Shown here piece by piece: positions 1-9,834 of a DNA stretch of 64,000 nucleotides. A program made the position numbers and the translations under genes. The notes beneath the pieces are model-generated. The model was given only the letters and a program-made list of their open reading frames with translations. It was not told the DNA's origin and did no database searches. Positions within the stretch are counted from its first letter, which is position 1; every line of letters begins with the position of its first letter. This stretch comes from Prochlorococcus sp. AG-402-K21. Lineage in GTDB: Bacteria > Cyanobacteriota > Cyanobacteriia > PCC-6307 > Cyanobiaceae. The stretch is from the NCBI GenBank assembly GCA_003216775.1, contig QCII01000006.1, forward strand, positions 87,441 to 151,440, read 5' to 3'.

Positions 1-711
1 GATATGACGCCAACAACAACGCGAAACAACATAAGTGATATTATATGTATTGGATTCACTCCAAATGATGGCTCTTGCCCTGCAGAAAATACATTGGTAA
101 GTGTTATTGCAAGTGCATCTAAAAATAATTTAAATAATTCTGTCAACCCAACTTCAGGAAACAAATTGAGCTTTGGGAGTGAACAGTTTGTTTCAATGGG
201 TGAAAACTCTCCAACTTTCAATAGAATGAGAGCCTCATATTCATTTTTTATACCAACAAAATTGATAAATCTAACTAAAGCTTGCAATTCTAGTAATGCT
301 ACTAATGAAGATTGTCCTCAAGCACTTGGGTTTCAATTCAAAGCTGGAACTATTCTTGGTGAATTGCCTCCCTATGAAGCATTTTGTATGGGAGGAACAT
401 CATCTGTAAGAGGTTGGGGATCTTGTGATTTAGCTGTAAGCAAAAGTTTTGTTGAGGGCACTGTAGAATATAGATTCCCCGTTTGGAAAATGATATCAGG
501 AGCTTTATTTGTTGATGCAGGGAGCGATTTAGGATCTCAAAAGGATGTACCGGGGAAACCAGGGAAATTATTACAGAAATCAGGCTCTGGTTATTCGCTT
601 GGGGGTGGTATTGGAGTGAAGACTCCAGTTGGTCCACTAAGATTAGATGTTGCAAGTAAGGATCTAAGTGGAGATTGGAGATATACACTTGGAGTTGGAT
701 GGAAGTTTTAA
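1..711 (+). CDS. Omp85/BamA-family outer membrane protein, C-terminal part (5' truncated by window edge)
   Basis: This is the last ~237 residues of an Omp85 (BamA/Toc75/D15) beta-barrel, the family that inserts beta-barrel proteins into the outer membrane. The frame is open to base 1, so the apparent ATG at position 4 is internal. Seen: a Gly-rich barrel stretch (GGTSSVRGWGSCDL, around residues 128-141 of the visible part), the GGGIGVKTPVGPLRLDVA strand pair typical of the family, and a C-terminal aromatic ending GVGWKF that fits the beta-signal. POTRA domains would lie upstream, outside the window. The stop abuts the lpxC GTG with no gap, so it heads or sits within the lipid A operon. It could be a paralogue rather than the main BamA. 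Confidence 0.85.
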   Translation, partial: DMTPTTTRNNISDIICIGFTPNDGSCPAENTLVSVIASASKNNLNNSVNPTSGNKLSFGSEQFVSMGENSPTFNRMRASYSFFIPTKLINLTKACNSSNATNEDCPQALGFQFKAGTILGELPPYEAFCMGGTSSVRGWGSCDLAVSKSFVEGTVEYRFPVWKMISGALFVDAGSDLGSQKDVPGKPGKLLQKSGSGYSLGGGIGVKTPVGPLRLDVASKDLSGDWRYTLGVGWKF

Positions 712-1548
712 GTGTTTCCTTGGCCCACTAATTATGATTCTTGCTATACCTTAGCGGGTGTTATCACCAGGGAAGGTATAGGACTCCACAGCGGTGAAAA
801 AACAAGAGTTTCTATTTCTTCTTATGAAAAAGAAGGGTATTATGTTTCTTTCAGGGATAAGCCTAATGAGATTTTTAAACTAACTCAAGATTTAATTGGA
901 AGTACTATGCTTTGTACGGCTGTTAAATTGGGAGGAAGAAATTTATATACTATTGAACATTTATTATCCGCAATCGCTGGTTGCGGTCTAAGTTACATAC
1001 ATATTGAGGTTGATGGTAAAGAGATCCCGCTTCTAGATGGATCGGCAATTCAGTGGGTTAAAGATTTTGAAGAAGTAGGGATAAAAAAAGCCCCTAAACC
1101 AGATAATTTTTTTCGAGAGATTAATAAATCAATAATTTTAAATAAAGAGAGCTCTGTTATAGCAGCAACTCCTTCTAATAAAATAACAATTATATCCACT
1201 ATAAGTTTTTCCTATAAAGCAATTGGAAATCAAACTTTTGTGATTGATTTAAATCCAAAAAGTTTTGTTGAAATGATTGCGCCAGCAAGAACATTTGGTT
1301 TTAAGGATCAATTTCAAGAATTAAATGAACTTGGATTAATAAAAGGAGGAAGTTTGGAAAATGCCCTTGTTTGTGATGGTGATGGATGGGTTAATCCACC
1401 ATTAAGATTTAATAATGAACCAATAAGACATAAAATTTTAGACCTAATTGGGGACTTGGCTTTGGTAGGGTTACCTAAGGCTCAAATTTTAGTTTACAAA
1501 GGATCACATTCTTTAAATGCTTTATTGGCCTCATCGCTAAAAAGTTAA
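712..1548 (+). CDS. lpxC: UDP-3-O-acyl-N-acetylglucosamine deacetylase LpxC
   Basis: Zinc-dependent deacetylase, the committed step of lipid A synthesis, cytoplasmic. At 278 aa it is slightly shorter than the E. coli enzyme (about 305). Seen: GIGLHSGEK near residue 23; IEHLLSA with E82 and H83 matching the catalytic Glu and first Zn ligand; [12 protein letters not shown] at 101-112; PARTFGF at 191-197; [11 protein letters not shown] supplying H240 and D244 as the other Zn ligands; and GSHSLNALL with the late catalytic His (H266). GTG start directly after the Omp85 stop, implying translational coupling. fabZ follows after 17 nt in the same operon. Confidence 0.97.
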   Translation: MFPWPTNYDSCYTLAGVITREGIGLHSGEKTRVSISSYEKEGYYVSFRDKPNEIFKLTQDLIGSTMLCTAVKLGGRNLYTIEHLLSAIAGCGLSYIHIEVDGKEIPLLDGSAIQWVKDFEEVGIKKAPKPDNFFREINKSIILNKESSVIAATPSNKITIISTISFSYKAIGNQTFVIDLNPKSFVEMIAPARTFGFKDQFQELNELGLIKGGSLENALVCDGDGWVNPPLRFNNEPIRHKILDLIGDLALVGLPKAQILVYKGSHSLNALLASSLKS

Positions 1549-1565
1549 CTTTATCTTTAATTGTT

Positions 1566-2024
1566 TTGGAAAAGAAATTATCCACTGAAAATAATCAACT
1601 TTCTTCTGAGAACATACTAGGGTTATTACCTCATAGATATCCTTTTGCTCTTGTGGATAAGGTCATAGAGTATATCCCAGGGGAGAGGGCAGTTGCGATA
1701 AAAAATGTAACTATAAATGAGCCTCAATTTCAAGGACACTTTCCTGAAAGGCCCTTAATGCCTGGAGTCCTTATTGTTGAATCAATGGCTCAAGTTGGTG
1801 GAATAATAGTAACGCAAATGCCTGATCTACCTAAAGGACTTTTCGTTTTTGCGGGAATCAATAATGTTAAATTTCGAAAACCTGTTGTCCCTGGAGATCG
1901 ATTAATAATTTCTTGTGAGCTATTGAGTATTAAAAGACAAAGATTTGGCAAAGTTAAAGGTGAGGCACACGTTGATGGGAAGTTGGTTTGTGCTGGAGAA
2001 TTAATGTTCTCTCTAGTTGATTAG
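1566..2024 (+). CDS. fabZ: 3-hydroxyacyl-[ACP] dehydratase FabZ
   Basis: Dehydrates 3-hydroxyacyl-ACP in type II fatty acid synthesis, competing with LpxA for 3-hydroxyacyl-ACP, hence its usual place in lpx operons. 152 aa, normal length. Seen: [14 protein letters not shown] near residues 20-32 and the hot-dog active-site stretch [20 protein letters not shown], with His58 and Glu72 as the expected catalytic pair. The start is TTG; there is no closer ATG that keeps the conserved N-terminus. The 3' end overlaps the longest possible lpxA frame by 8 nt, or is separated by 4 nt if lpxA begins at its ATG. Confidence 0.97.
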   Translation: MEKKLSTENNQLSSENILGLLPHRYPFALVDKVIEYIPGERAVAIKNVTINEPQFQGHFPERPLMPGVLIVESMAQVGGIIVTQMPDLPKGLFVFAGINNVKFRKPVVPGDRLIISCELLSIKRQRFGKVKGEAHVDGKLVCAGELMFSLVD

Positions 2025-2028
2025 GAAT

Positions 2029-2871
2029 ATGAAGAATAAAAATACTAAATTAAAGTCAACCTTGAGTAATGTCAAAGTCCACCCAAACGCGTTTGTTGAT
2101 TCAAGTGCTGAATTAGAGGATGGGGTTACTATTTCTCAGGGAGCTATTGTAGGACCTAATGTAACTATCGGTAAAGGAACCGAAATAGGACCAAATGCTG
2201 TTATCACAGGGAAAACTCGAATAGGTAAAAATAACAAAGTTTTCCCAAATGTTTTTATAGGTCTGGATCCCCAAGATCTCAAATTTAAAGGGGCTTCAAC
2301 TGAAGTAATTATTGGAGATGATAATACATTTAGAGAATGTGTAACTATTAATAAGGCAACTAATGAAGGAGAACAAACGATTATTGGCAATAATAATTTG
2401 TTAATGGCATACACTCACATAGGACATAATTGTGAACTTGGCAACAACATTGTTTTATCAAATAGTGTTCAAGTTGCAGGACATGTAAAAGTTGAAGATA
2501 GAGCAATTATTGGTGGCTGCTTAGGTATTCATCAATTTGTACATATAGGATATTTAGCGATGATCGGAGGGATGACTAGAGTAGATAGAGATGTGCCACC
2601 TTTTTGTTTAGCGGAGGGACATCCAGGAAGATTAAGAGGTTTAAATAGGATTGGAATTAAAAGAAGTGGTTTGGTTGAAAATAAGGATTTTGATTTAAAA
2701 CTCTTGCAAAGTACGTGGAATTTACTTTTTAAGTCTAATGATGCTATTTCAAATTCATTAGAAAAAGCAATGAAAGGAGAATTAGATCTTTCATCTTCAA
2801 AATTATGTAGTTTTTTAAAAGAATCAATATCTAAGGAAAGACGGGGACCAATGCCTTTAGTAAATTTATGA
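2029..2871 (+). CDS. lpxA: Acyl-ACP--UDP-N-acetylglucosamine O-acyltransferase LpxA
   Basis: First acyltransferase of lipid A synthesis. About 280 aa, made mostly of left-handed beta-helix hexapeptide repeats (for example VTIGKGTEIGPNAVITGKTR and later IGHNCELGNNIVLSNS). The catalytic His should be the one in AYTHIGHNCELG. The motif FCLAEGHPGRLRGLNRIGIKR marks LpxA rather than LpxD. I chose the ATG at 2029, preceded by a weak AGGA; an in-frame TTG at 2017 would add four residues (MIRN) and overlap fabZ. The stop overlaps the lpxB ATG (ATGA). Confidence 0.95.
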   Translation: MKNKNTKLKSTLSNVKVHPNAFVDSSAELEDGVTISQGAIVGPNVTIGKGTEIGPNAVITGKTRIGKNNKVFPNVFIGLDPQDLKFKGASTEVIIGDDNTFRECVTINKATNEGEQTIIGNNNLLMAYTHIGHNCELGNNIVLSNSVQVAGHVKVEDRAIIGGCLGIHQFVHIGYLAMIGGMTRVDRDVPPFCLAEGHPGRLRGLNRIGIKRSGLVENKDFDLKLLQSTWNLLFKSNDAISNSLEKAMKGELDLSSSKLCSFLKESISKERRGPMPLVNL

Positions 2872-4046
2872 ATAAAAAGATATTTATAAGTACTGGTGAA
2901 GTATCTGGAGATTTGCACGGAAGTTTATTATCAAAAGCATTATTAGATGAAGCTAAAAAAGAATCTATAGATTTAGAAATTTGCGGATTAGGTGGGGAAA
3001 GGATGAAGAAAGAAGGCGTAAAAATTCTTCAAGATACTACATCCATAAGTGCAATAGGAATTTGGGAGGCTTTACCTCTAATTCTTCCAACAATAATAAT
3101 TCAAAAAAGATTTTATAAATTTTTAAAAAAATACCCTCCAGATTGCTTAATTTTAATTGATTATATGGGTCCCAATATAAAAATTGGAAATAAATTAAAA
3201 AAATCGAAGACTAAAATTCCAATTTTTTACTATATTGCTCCTCAAGAATGGGCCTGGAGAGTTGGGAATAATACTACGACAAATTTAATAAATTTTTCTG
3301 ATAAGATTTTTGCGATTTTCAAGAAAGAAGCAGCTTTTTATAAAAAGAGAGGTGGAAATGTATTATGGGTTGGACATCCAATGATTGACTTAACCAAAAA
3401 ACTTCCTCTAAAGAAAGATGCTCGAGCTATTCTAAGCCTACGCCCAGATCAAAACATTCTACTTTTGATGCCCGCATCAAGACCTCAAGAATTGAAATAT
3501 ATATTACCAACTTTTATGTTGGCGGCTAGAAAATTACAACAAAAATATCCAAGTTTAGTTGTCTATATTCCCTCCTGCAGGAAAGTTTTTGATGAAAGAT
3601 TCAAAAAGGCCTTCAGAAAATATCAAGTTAAAGGACAAGTGATTTCTCAAAAAGATAACGCAAGATTAAAGCCTTATATTTATTCACTTACAAAAATTGC
3701 GCTTTGCAAATCTGGGACAGTCAATATGGAATTAGCTTTATATGGAATACCACAGATTGTTGGTTATAGAGTAAGTAGAGTTACTGCTTTTATTGCTAAA
3801 AAAATTCTTAATTTCAAAGTAAGATTTATTTCTCCTGTAAATTTGTTAGTTAATAAGTTAATAATCCCTGAATTTGTACAAAGAGACTTTGACGAAAAGA
3901 AAATTTTTTATAAATCCTGTAGGATACTTGAAAGAAAGTCAGAAAAAATAAAAATAAAAAAAGGCTATGCTTTTTTAAAAAAAGAACTAGGAGAAGAAGG
4001 TGTAGTGCAAAGAGCTGCTAAAGAAATTATTAATTCTATTATTTGA
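2868..4046 (+). CDS. lpxB: Lipid-A-disaccharide synthase LpxB
   Basis: GT19 glycosyltransferase joining UDP-diacylglucosamine and lipid X, peripheral on the inner membrane. 392 aa, normal for the family. Seen: N-terminal ISTGEVSGDLHGSLL, typical of LpxB; IAPQEWAWR in the middle; LLMPASRPQELKYILP; and the donor-site region LCKSGTVNMELALYGIPQIVGYR. It starts within the lpxA stop codon (ATGA), so translational coupling is likely. Last lipid A gene of the operon; lpxD and lpxK are not in the window. Confidence 0.97.
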   Translation: MNKKIFISTGEVSGDLHGSLLSKALLDEAKKESIDLEICGLGGERMKKEGVKILQDTTSISAIGIWEALPLILPTIIIQKRFYKFLKKYPPDCLILIDYMGPNIKIGNKLKKSKTKIPIFYYIAPQEWAWRVGNNTTTNLINFSDKIFAIFKKEAAFYKKRGGNVLWVGHPMIDLTKKLPLKKDARAILSLRPDQNILLLMPASRPQELKYILPTFMLAARKLQQKYPSLVVYIPSCRKVFDERFKKAFRKYQVKGQVISQKDNARLKPYIYSLTKIALCKSGTVNMELALYGIPQIVGYRVSRVTAFIAKKILNFKVRFISPVNLLVNKLIIPEFVQRDFDEKKIFYKSCRILERKSEKIKIKKGYAFLKKELGEEGVVQRAAKEIINSII

Positions 4047-4062
4047 ACTTTATAATAAAATA

Positions 4063-4665
4063 ATGAAATATTTTTTACCTCTAATAATTGCTCTTTCAAT
4101 ATTAATTAACCCTGTAAATACTTTTGCAGAGGAAATCATTCTTGCAGGAGGTTGTTTTTGGTGTCTAGAACATGATTTAGAGTCCTTAAAGGGGATAAAT
4201 TTTGTACAAAGTGGCTATTCAGGAGGAGATTTACAAAATCCCACCTACGAAAATCATGAAGGGCACCAAGAAGTGGTTTTGGTTAACTATGATTCCCAGT
4301 TGGTAAGCTTACCTGAGATACTTAGGCTCTATTTGAGAAATATTGACCCTCTTGATGGAAAGGGACAATTTTGTGATCGTGGGGATTCTTACCGGCCAGT
4401 GATCTTTTACAAAGATTCAATCGAGAAAAATGATGCAAAAAATGTACTTTTTTCTGCTTCTAATGAATTGCGAGTGCCATTAGAAAAGATATCTGTAGAA
4501 CTAAAATCGAAAGGTCAATTTTGGTTGGCTGAAGAATATCATCAGGATTTTGCTGAAAGAAATGAATTAAAATATAAGTTCTATAGATTCTCATGTGGGA
4601 GAGATCAGAAATTGGATAAGTTATGGGGGGATAACGCTAGATCAACAAGTCTTTGGTCTGAATGA
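4063..4665 (+). CDS. msrA: Peptide-methionine (S)-S-oxide reductase, exported
   Basis: Reduces methionine-S-sulfoxide in oxidised proteins. 200 aa. Seen: an N-terminal hydrophobic segment (residues 1-22) ending TFAEE, which looks like a cleavable signal peptide, then the MsrA core LAGGCFWCLEHDLE with the catalytic Cys31, and SGYSGG shortly after. GQFCDRGDSYRPVIF and EEYHQDF are further family motifs. The signal peptide suggests a periplasmic or thylakoid-lumen form. It follows lpxB after 16 nt on the same strand and could be cotranscribed. It converges on pepA with a 12-nt gap. Confidence 0.93.
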   Translation: MKYFLPLIIALSILINPVNTFAEEIILAGGCFWCLEHDLESLKGINFVQSGYSGGDLQNPTYENHEGHQEVVLVNYDSQLVSLPEILRLYLRNIDPLDGKGQFCDRGDSYRPVIFYKDSIEKNDAKNVLFSASNELRVPLEKISVELKSKGQFWLAEEYHQDFAERNELKYKFYRFSCGRDQKLDKLWGDNARSTSLWSE

Positions 4666-4677
4666 TTCTAAATGTAA

Positions 4678-6150
4678 TTATTTATTTTTAATCCATTGAA
4701 CGAGAGTTTTAACTCCAAAGCCGGTTGCACCAGATGGATTAATTCCCTTATTTTTATCTGTCCAACAAGTGCCAGCAATATCAATATGAGCCCATTTTAT
4801 ATCTTCATGAAAGAATTCCTCTAGGAACAAAGCAGCAGTTATTGACCCACCTGCTCTAGGACCTGTATTTTTCATATCAGCTATGTGAGACTTTAACCCT
4901 TCTTTATAAGATTTTTGTAAAGGCATTTGCCACAATTCTTCTCCAGCTTGGGCTGATGCATTTTTTAGATCATTTGCTAAATCATTATTATTGCTCCAAA
5001 ATCCAGCGACATCATTCCCTAATGCAACAACAATTGCTCCTGTTAAGGTGGCAAGATCTATAATCGAATCTGGTTTTAAATTTGATGCGTAAGTTAAAGC
5101 ATCAGCCAATGTGAGTCTACCCTCTGCATCTGTGTTATTTATTTCAATTGTCTTACCATTAGAGGCTTTAACTACGTCTCCTGGATGTACTGCAGATCCA
5201 TTTATCATATTTTCGCAAGCGGCCACAATAAAATGTATTTCTAATCCTTTTGGTTTTATAGCTCCAAGTGCTTTTGCTGCTCCTAAAACTGCAGCACTTC
5301 CGCCCATATCATATTTCATCATTTCAATTTGAGAAGCTCCTACTTTCAAGTTGTAACCTCCAGAATCAAAAGTTAAACCCTTTCCAACAAGCGCAATCTT
5401 TTCTTTTATGGCCCCCTCTGACTTCAAAGTAAGATGTATAAATTTAGGATCTAGATCAGAACCTTTCGCTACAGCAAGATATGCATCCATTCCTAAATCT
5501 TTACATTCTTTTGCTTCTAAAATTTTTATTTCCAACCCATGATCTTTAGCTATTTGAGAAGCTTGCATAGACATTTCTAGGGGCGTAAGACTATTTGGAG
5601 GAGCAGCTACAAGTCTTCTGGCGAGTTCTACACCTTCACATATTTTTTCTGTCTCTTCAAAACTAATATTCTCAAATTTTTTTAAATTCAAAAACTCTAT
5701 TTCTTTCAGAACTGTCTTTTCATTTTTTTTCTTATTAAATCTATTGTCCTTATAAGCAGATAATCTAGCTGACTCTGCTAATTGATTTATTTCTATATCT
5801 GAACTTATTAATTCCCAAGGTAACAAGATGCCGATTTTTTCGTTTTTATCCACAGTCTTCCTGATTAGATTACCCATGGCATTTTCTATATTACTTTTAT
5901 TTAGGTCTTTTGATTCGCCAAGACCAACCATGATTAAAGTTTCTAATTTTTGATCTAAAAATTCAAAGCTCAAAGTTTTTCCTTTTTCTCCTTTGAATTT
6001 TTTTTGAGTAATTTTTTTTAGTAATAATTTTGGGTCAACAACAAATTTTATGATTTCAAGTTGACTTGCAATTTCTTCTTCTACAACTCCAAAAATTAAT
6101 GAAGCACCTTGCCAGTTATCTAGAGTTTTTTGGAATGTGGAAAATTGCAT
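4678..6150 (-). CDS. pepA: Leucyl aminopeptidase (M17 family)
   Basis: Cytosolic two-metal aminopeptidase of family M17. 490 aa, normal length. Seen: [14 protein letters not shown] at 257-270 supplies the metal-binding Lys and Asp, [11 protein letters not shown] follows at 281, and the family signature NTDAEGRL lies at 339-346. Near the C-terminus are [17 protein letters not shown] and WAHIDIAGT, also typical. Read from an ATG on the minus strand. The downstream neighbour msrA is convergent; the upstream gene on the same strand is the GIY-YIG protein, 22 nt away, so the two may share a transcript. Confidence 0.97.
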   Translation of the reverse strand: MQFSTFQKTLDNWQGASLIFGVVEEEIASQLEIIKFVVDPKLLLKKITQKKFKGEKGKTLSFEFLDQKLETLIMVGLGESKDLNKSNIENAMGNLIRKTVDKNEKIGILLPWELISSDIEINQLAESARLSAYKDNRFNKKKNEKTVLKEIEFLNLKKFENISFEETEKICEGVELARRLVAAPPNSLTPLEMSMQASQIAKDHGLEIKILEAKECKDLGMDAYLAVAKGSDLDPKFIHLTLKSEGAIKEKIALVGKGLTFDSGGYNLKVGASQIEMMKYDMGGSAAVLGAAKALGAIKPKGLEIHFIVAACENMINGSAVHPGDVVKASNGKTIEINNTDAEGRLTLADALTYASNLKPDSIIDLATLTGAIVVALGNDVAGFWSNNNDLANDLKNASAQAGEELWQMPLQKSYKEGLKSHIADMKNTGPRAGGSITAALFLEEFFHEDIKWAHIDIAGTCWTDKNKGINPSGATGFGVKTLVQWIKNK

Positions 6151-6172
6151 TTGTAAAATGGATTAATAACTT

Positions 6173-6784
6173 TTAGTTGTTTGTGAAAGTAGTTGTCCAC
6201 CTATCTCGGGTTTCTTTATTAAAAGGTGGTAACCATAAATATATCAGTTGCTGTTCTAATTTACGTCTTAATTTTACTTCTTTAGGAACATCTAAGAAGA
6301 AACGTATATCTTGATGACTTGAGAGGTTGTTATGAGCTAGGGCTTCCTTATAGTTCATGAGGTAATTTTTACAGTCATGTTCTCCCTTCCATCTTTTATT
6401 TGCTGAATTTGTTTCTCCTATATAAAGGATTATTTTGGAACTTACCATATTGTCAATTACAAAATACATTGCTGGACCATTATGTATATCTTGATTAGTT
6501 CTCCAGAAGTTTAGTGATAAAGGTTCTAGGGAAAATGGATCAATTTTTTTTTCATTGAAAAATTTTTTTAAAGGAAGAATTGTTTGTTGAAGAGTTTTAT
6601 TTTGACTATCTTCTGAAATTTTGCTTTGGTGATTATGTATTTTATTTCTCCATTTAGTTAAGGTTTCACATTTGATTTTTAAATTATTTGAGTTTTGAAA
6701 ATTAATTGATGTATTTGTATTTGAACCAAATAATTCAAATTGTTTATTTTTATTTGCAATATTATTTGAGTTGAAGTTTTCCAA
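6173..6784 (-). CDS. GIY-YIG superfamily nuclease-like protein
   Basis: 203 aa, not a named family I can assign. The first ~90 residues are Asn/Lys-rich and low complexity. Residues ~103-190 carry every element of a GIY-YIG core: GPAMYFV at 103-109 (the GIY strand, as MYF), LYIGET at 120-125 (the YIG strand), an Arg in KRWKGEHDCKNYL at 131, the catalytic-type Glu in LEQQLI at 177, and an Asn in PPFNKE at 189. The fold predicts metal-dependent DNA strand cleavage, but the substrate is unknown and no other domain is visible. It lies upstream of pepA on the same strand, with a 151-nt divergent gap before the DUF1825 gene. Confidence 0.7.
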   Translation of the reverse strand: MENFNSNNIANKNKQFELFGSNTNTSINFQNSNNLKIKCETLTKWRNKIHNHQSKISEDSQNKTLQQTILPLKKFFNEKKIDPFSLEPLSLNFWRTNQDIHNGPAMYFVIDNMVSSKIILYIGETNSANKRWKGEHDCKNYLMNYKEALAHNNLSSHQDIRFFLDVPKEVKLRRKLEQQLIYLWLPPFNKETRDRWTTTFTNN

Positions 6785-6935
6785 AATTATAAACCATGTC
6801 TATTAAATTTAATTCTGAATAAATATAAATCAGAGAATTATTTATAAACTAAAATTTTATTAATGTTCTAATCAATTCAAAAGATTCTTGTTATCTTGTA
6901 ATTGAGCCTTAATTTTGCGTAGTTTAAAAATAAAT

Positions 6936-7259
6936 ATGGGATTTTTTGAGTCAGACATAGTACAAGAAGAAGCTAAAAAGCTTTTTACTGATTACCAAGA
7001 TCTTATGAAGCTTGGTTCTGACTATGGCAAATTTGATAGAGAGGGGAAAAAAATGTTTATAAAAAAAATGGAATCACTTATGGATCGTTACAAGGTTTTT
7101 ATGAAGAGATTTGAATTGTCTGAAGATTTTCAAGCAAAAATGACAGTTGAGCAATTAAAGACTCAGTTAAGCCAGTTTGGAATTACTCCAGATCAGATGT
7201 TTGATCAGATGAATAAAACCTTAATAAGAATGAAGGATGAACTTGATAAAACTTCTTAA
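6936..7259 (+). CDS. DUF1825 family protein
   Basis: Small soluble protein of 107 aa matching the cyanobacterial DUF1825 family: it starts MGFFESDIVQEEAKKLFTDY and is almost wholly charged helix, with MESLMDRYKVFMKRFELSED in the middle and a C-terminal LSQFGITPDQMFDQ. Function unknown. I start it at the ATG at 6936; an in-frame TTG at 6915 would add seven residues not typical of the family. It is followed 19 nt later by tyrS on the same strand. Confidence 0.85.
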   Translation: MGFFESDIVQEEAKKLFTDYQDLMKLGSDYGKFDREGKKMFIKKMESLMDRYKVFMKRFELSEDFQAKMTVEQLKTQLSQFGITPDQMFDQMNKTLIRMKDELDKTS

Positions 7260-7278
7260 ACTTAATGATTAAAGATTC

Positions 7279-8517
7279 ATGTCAGATAAATTAGTATTGC
7301 CATCATGGCTCTCAAGAGGAATAGAGGAGTACTTTCCAATTAAGGGAATAGATCGAACTTTTTCAGAAATAATTGAACATGCGAAAAAAAATGATAAAAA
7401 ATTAAGGGTTAAGCTAGGAATCGATCCAACTGGAACCGATATTCACCTTGGGCACAGCATATTGTTTAAAAAACTTAGGGCATTCCAAGACAATGGACAT
7501 ATTGCAGTTTTAATTATTGGCGACTTTACTGCTCAAATAGGTGACCCAACTGGAAAAAATAAAACAAGAGTGCAGTTATCGGAGAAACAAGTTAAGGATA
7601 ATGCAAAAACATATTTAACCCAATTAGGAATGGGAAAGCCAGCTAATGAATCTATTTTAGATTTTGATTCAAAAGATAGAATAGAAATTAGATATAACAG
7701 CGAATGGTTAAAAGAATTAAATCTTAATTCGATAATTGAATTAATGGGGAGTGCAACAGTAAGTCAAATGCTAGCTAAGGAGGAATTTAATAAAAGGTAT
7801 ACTTCACAAGTTCCAATTTCTTTGCATGAATTTTTATATCCTCTATTACAAGGTTATGATTCGGTAGTAATCCAATCAGATATTGAGCTTGGAGGTACAG
7901 ATCAGAAATTTAATATTGCAATAGGAAGAGATCTTCAAAGGCATTTTAAACAAGAACCGCAATTTGGTGTTCTGTTGCCAATTTTGACAGGTTTAGACGG
8001 CGTCAAGAAGATGAGTAAATCTGAATTTAATACCGTAGGTTTGACTGAAGATCCTCTTTCGATGTATTCAAAGTTAGAAAAGCTACCCGATACTATAATT
8101 CCTTCCTATTTTGAATTACTGACTGAATTAGATCTCAAAGATCTTAATGAGATTAATCCTCGGGAATTACAGAGGAGAATGGCTTTAGAAGTTACAACTT
8201 TATTTCACGGCTCTGAAGAAGCATTAAAAGCGCAATCAAACTGCGAAAAATTATTCTTTGGACATAAAGAGAAAGTTGGAGAAATCCCAGAGATTTCATT
8301 AAAAGAGATTACTTTTCCGGTTAAATTTTTTTACTTGCTAAGTGCTTTAAGATTATTTAAATCTAGTAGTGAGTCCAAAAGATCTATTACGGGTGGCGGT
8401 GTAAAGATTGATAGCCAGAAAGTGACAAATCCCGGCCTGGTTTTTGACTCAAAAAAAGATTTAGAGGGTAAAATTTTGCAAATTGGAAAAAAATTAATTA
8501 AGAGGTTTGAAAACTAA
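7279..8517 (+). CDS. tyrS: Tyrosine--tRNA ligase
   Basis: Class I aminoacyl-tRNA synthetase charging tRNA-Tyr, cytoplasmic. 412 aa, normal for the bacterial TyrZ-like branch. Seen: [14 protein letters not shown] with the HIGH-type motif HLGH at 56-59, [13 protein letters not shown] after it, the tyrosine-binding region [21 protein letters not shown], and KMSKS at 244-248. The C-terminal ~60 residues ([17 protein letters not shown]) form the S4-like RNA-binding domain. pyrF follows after 6 nt. Confidence 0.97.
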   Translation: MSDKLVLPSWLSRGIEEYFPIKGIDRTFSEIIEHAKKNDKKLRVKLGIDPTGTDIHLGHSILFKKLRAFQDNGHIAVLIIGDFTAQIGDPTGKNKTRVQLSEKQVKDNAKTYLTQLGMGKPANESILDFDSKDRIEIRYNSEWLKELNLNSIIELMGSATVSQMLAKEEFNKRYTSQVPISLHEFLYPLLQGYDSVVIQSDIELGGTDQKFNIAIGRDLQRHFKQEPQFGVLLPILTGLDGVKKMSKSEFNTVGLTEDPLSMYSKLEKLPDTIIPSYFELLTELDLKDLNEINPRELQRRMALEVTTLFHGSEEALKAQSNCEKLFFGHKEKVGEIPEISLKEITFPVKFFYLLSALRLFKSSSESKRSITGGGVKIDSQKVTNPGLVFDSKKDLEGKILQIGKKLIKRFEN

Positions 8518-8523
8518 AAATTA

Positions 8524-9252
8524 ATGAATAGAAGACTTAATTCAGAAGATAAAATAATTTTGGCAATTGATGGTCTAGATCTAAGTCAAGCAAAATTACT
8601 TCTAGAAAAATGTCCTAATATTAAGTGGGTGAAAGTTGGTTTAGAGCTTTTTGTTAGGGAAGGTCCGGCAGTAATTGAAATATTGAAAGGTTTAAATAAG
8701 AAAATTTTTTTAGATTTAAAATTTCATGATATTCCAAATACCATGAGTGCAGCATGTTACCAAGTTTCAACATTAGGGGTTGATATAATTTCTGTGCATG
8801 CTTCAGCAGGCCTTAAAGCTCTCAAGGATTCAAAAAAGGCATCTTTCGAAGGAGCAGCTTTAGTAAATGTAAAACCCCCATTAATTGTTGGCATAACTGT
8901 ATTAACAAGTTTTTCTCTAAAAGATTTTCAAACTGATCTTGATAGGAATAATTCAATTGAAGATAATGTATTGAGACTTGCCAAGTTATCATTTGATGCT
9001 GGATTAGATGGATGTGTCTGTTCCCCTTGGGAAGCAAAAATTTTGAGATTGATTTATAAGAATAATTTTGAACTAATTACACCAGGTATCAGGCTAAAGA
9101 TTGAAGATAAAGATGACCAAAATAGAATTATGACTCCATATGAAGCAATAGATAATGGTGCATCTAAATTGGTTATTGGTAGATCCATATCAAAAGCGAT
9201 AGATCCTAATAAAACGCTGATAGAAATATGTAATTCTATTAATTTTGGTTAA
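8524..9252 (+). CDS. pyrF: Orotidine 5'-phosphate decarboxylase
   Basis: Last step of UMP synthesis, decarboxylating OMP. 242 aa. Seen: [13 protein letters not shown] at the N-terminus with the first substrate-binding Asp, the signature [13 protein letters not shown] near residues 61-73 holding the catalytic Lys/Asp array, LITPGIRL near 190 and [11 protein letters not shown] near the C-terminus for phosphate binding. It probably shares a transcript with tyrS. Its 3' end overlaps convergent plsY by 14 nt. Confidence 0.97.
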   Translation: MNRRLNSEDKIILAIDGLDLSQAKLLLEKCPNIKWVKVGLELFVREGPAVIEILKGLNKKIFLDLKFHDIPNTMSAACYQVSTLGVDIISVHASAGLKALKDSKKASFEGAALVNVKPPLIVGITVLTSFSLKDFQTDLDRNNSIEDNVLRLAKLSFDAGLDGCVCSPWEAKILRLIYKNNFELITPGIRLKIEDKDDQNRIMTPYEAIDNGASKLVIGRSISKAIDPNKTLIEICNSINFG

Positions 9253-9829
9253 TTTTTGATTCTTCTCCCTTCAGCAATCTTGTTATGTTTGTTCTATGTT
9301 TCCAGATAACTAATAAAGACACAATTAAACTAATAAAAAAGTACGAATGTAATAAATTATCAAGATAAAAAAACATCAAAACAGGAAGTATGATCGCAGC
9401 TGAAATACTTGATAAAGATACAAATTTAGTTTTGGCTAGCACGATTAAAAAGATTCCAAGAGAGGCTAATCCAACTTTCCAAGAAAGAGCTAAAAACATA
9501 CCTAATCCAGTGGCAACAGCTTTCCCTCCTTTCCCTCTAAGCCATATTGGCCATATATGTCCTGCGATGGCCGATATGCCTGCTAATACTTCTAGTAAGC
9601 CTTGATCTGTGAAATATTGAGCAATTTTTACTGCAATAAGACCTTTCCCAACGTCAATGATAAAAACAAAAAGTGCTGGCCATTTTCCTACATTTCTTAA
9701 GACATTTGTGGCACCTGTAGATCCAGAACCTATAGTTCTTAAATCTATATTTTTAAGATATTTACCAATTAAAAAACCTGTAGGAATAGATCCTAAAAGA
9801 TAACTCAGGATAATTATTAAAATATTCAT
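9239..9829 (-). CDS. plsY: Acyl-phosphate--glycerol-3-phosphate acyltransferase PlsY
   Basis: Integral membrane acyltransferase making lysophosphatidic acid from acyl-phosphate. 196 aa with about five hydrophobic segments. Seen: [15 protein letters not shown] near residue 9, [15 protein letters not shown] near 35-49 and [15 protein letters not shown] near 96-110, the three conserved motifs of PlsY. It overlaps the convergent pyrF end by 14 nt. The DUF3086 gene lies 5 nt upstream on the same strand, so a common transcript with the upstream DUF genes is likely. Confidence 0.96.
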   Translation of the reverse strand: MNILIIILSYLLGSIPTGFLIGKYLKNIDLRTIGSGSTGATNVLRNVGKWPALFVFIIDVGKGLIAVKIAQYFTDQGLLEVLAGISAIAGHIWPIWLRGKGGKAVATGLGMFLALSWKVGLASLGIFLIVLAKTKFVSLSSISAAIILPVLMFFYLDNLLHSYFFISLIVSLLVIWKHRTNITRLLKGEESKINQN

Positions 9830-9834
9830 AAAGA

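Noticed and set aside
350..688. 112-codon antisense frame in the Omp85 gene
   Set aside because: The sense strand has clear beta-barrel motifs; the antisense frame has no start signal or family pattern.
2017..2028. TTG start of lpxA at 2017
   Set aside because: The ATG at 2029 has better spacing to an AGGA stretch; the four extra residues have no family support. It cannot be excluded.
2532..2918. Antisense frame across the lpxA-lpxB junction
   Set aside because: Shadow of two well-supported genes.
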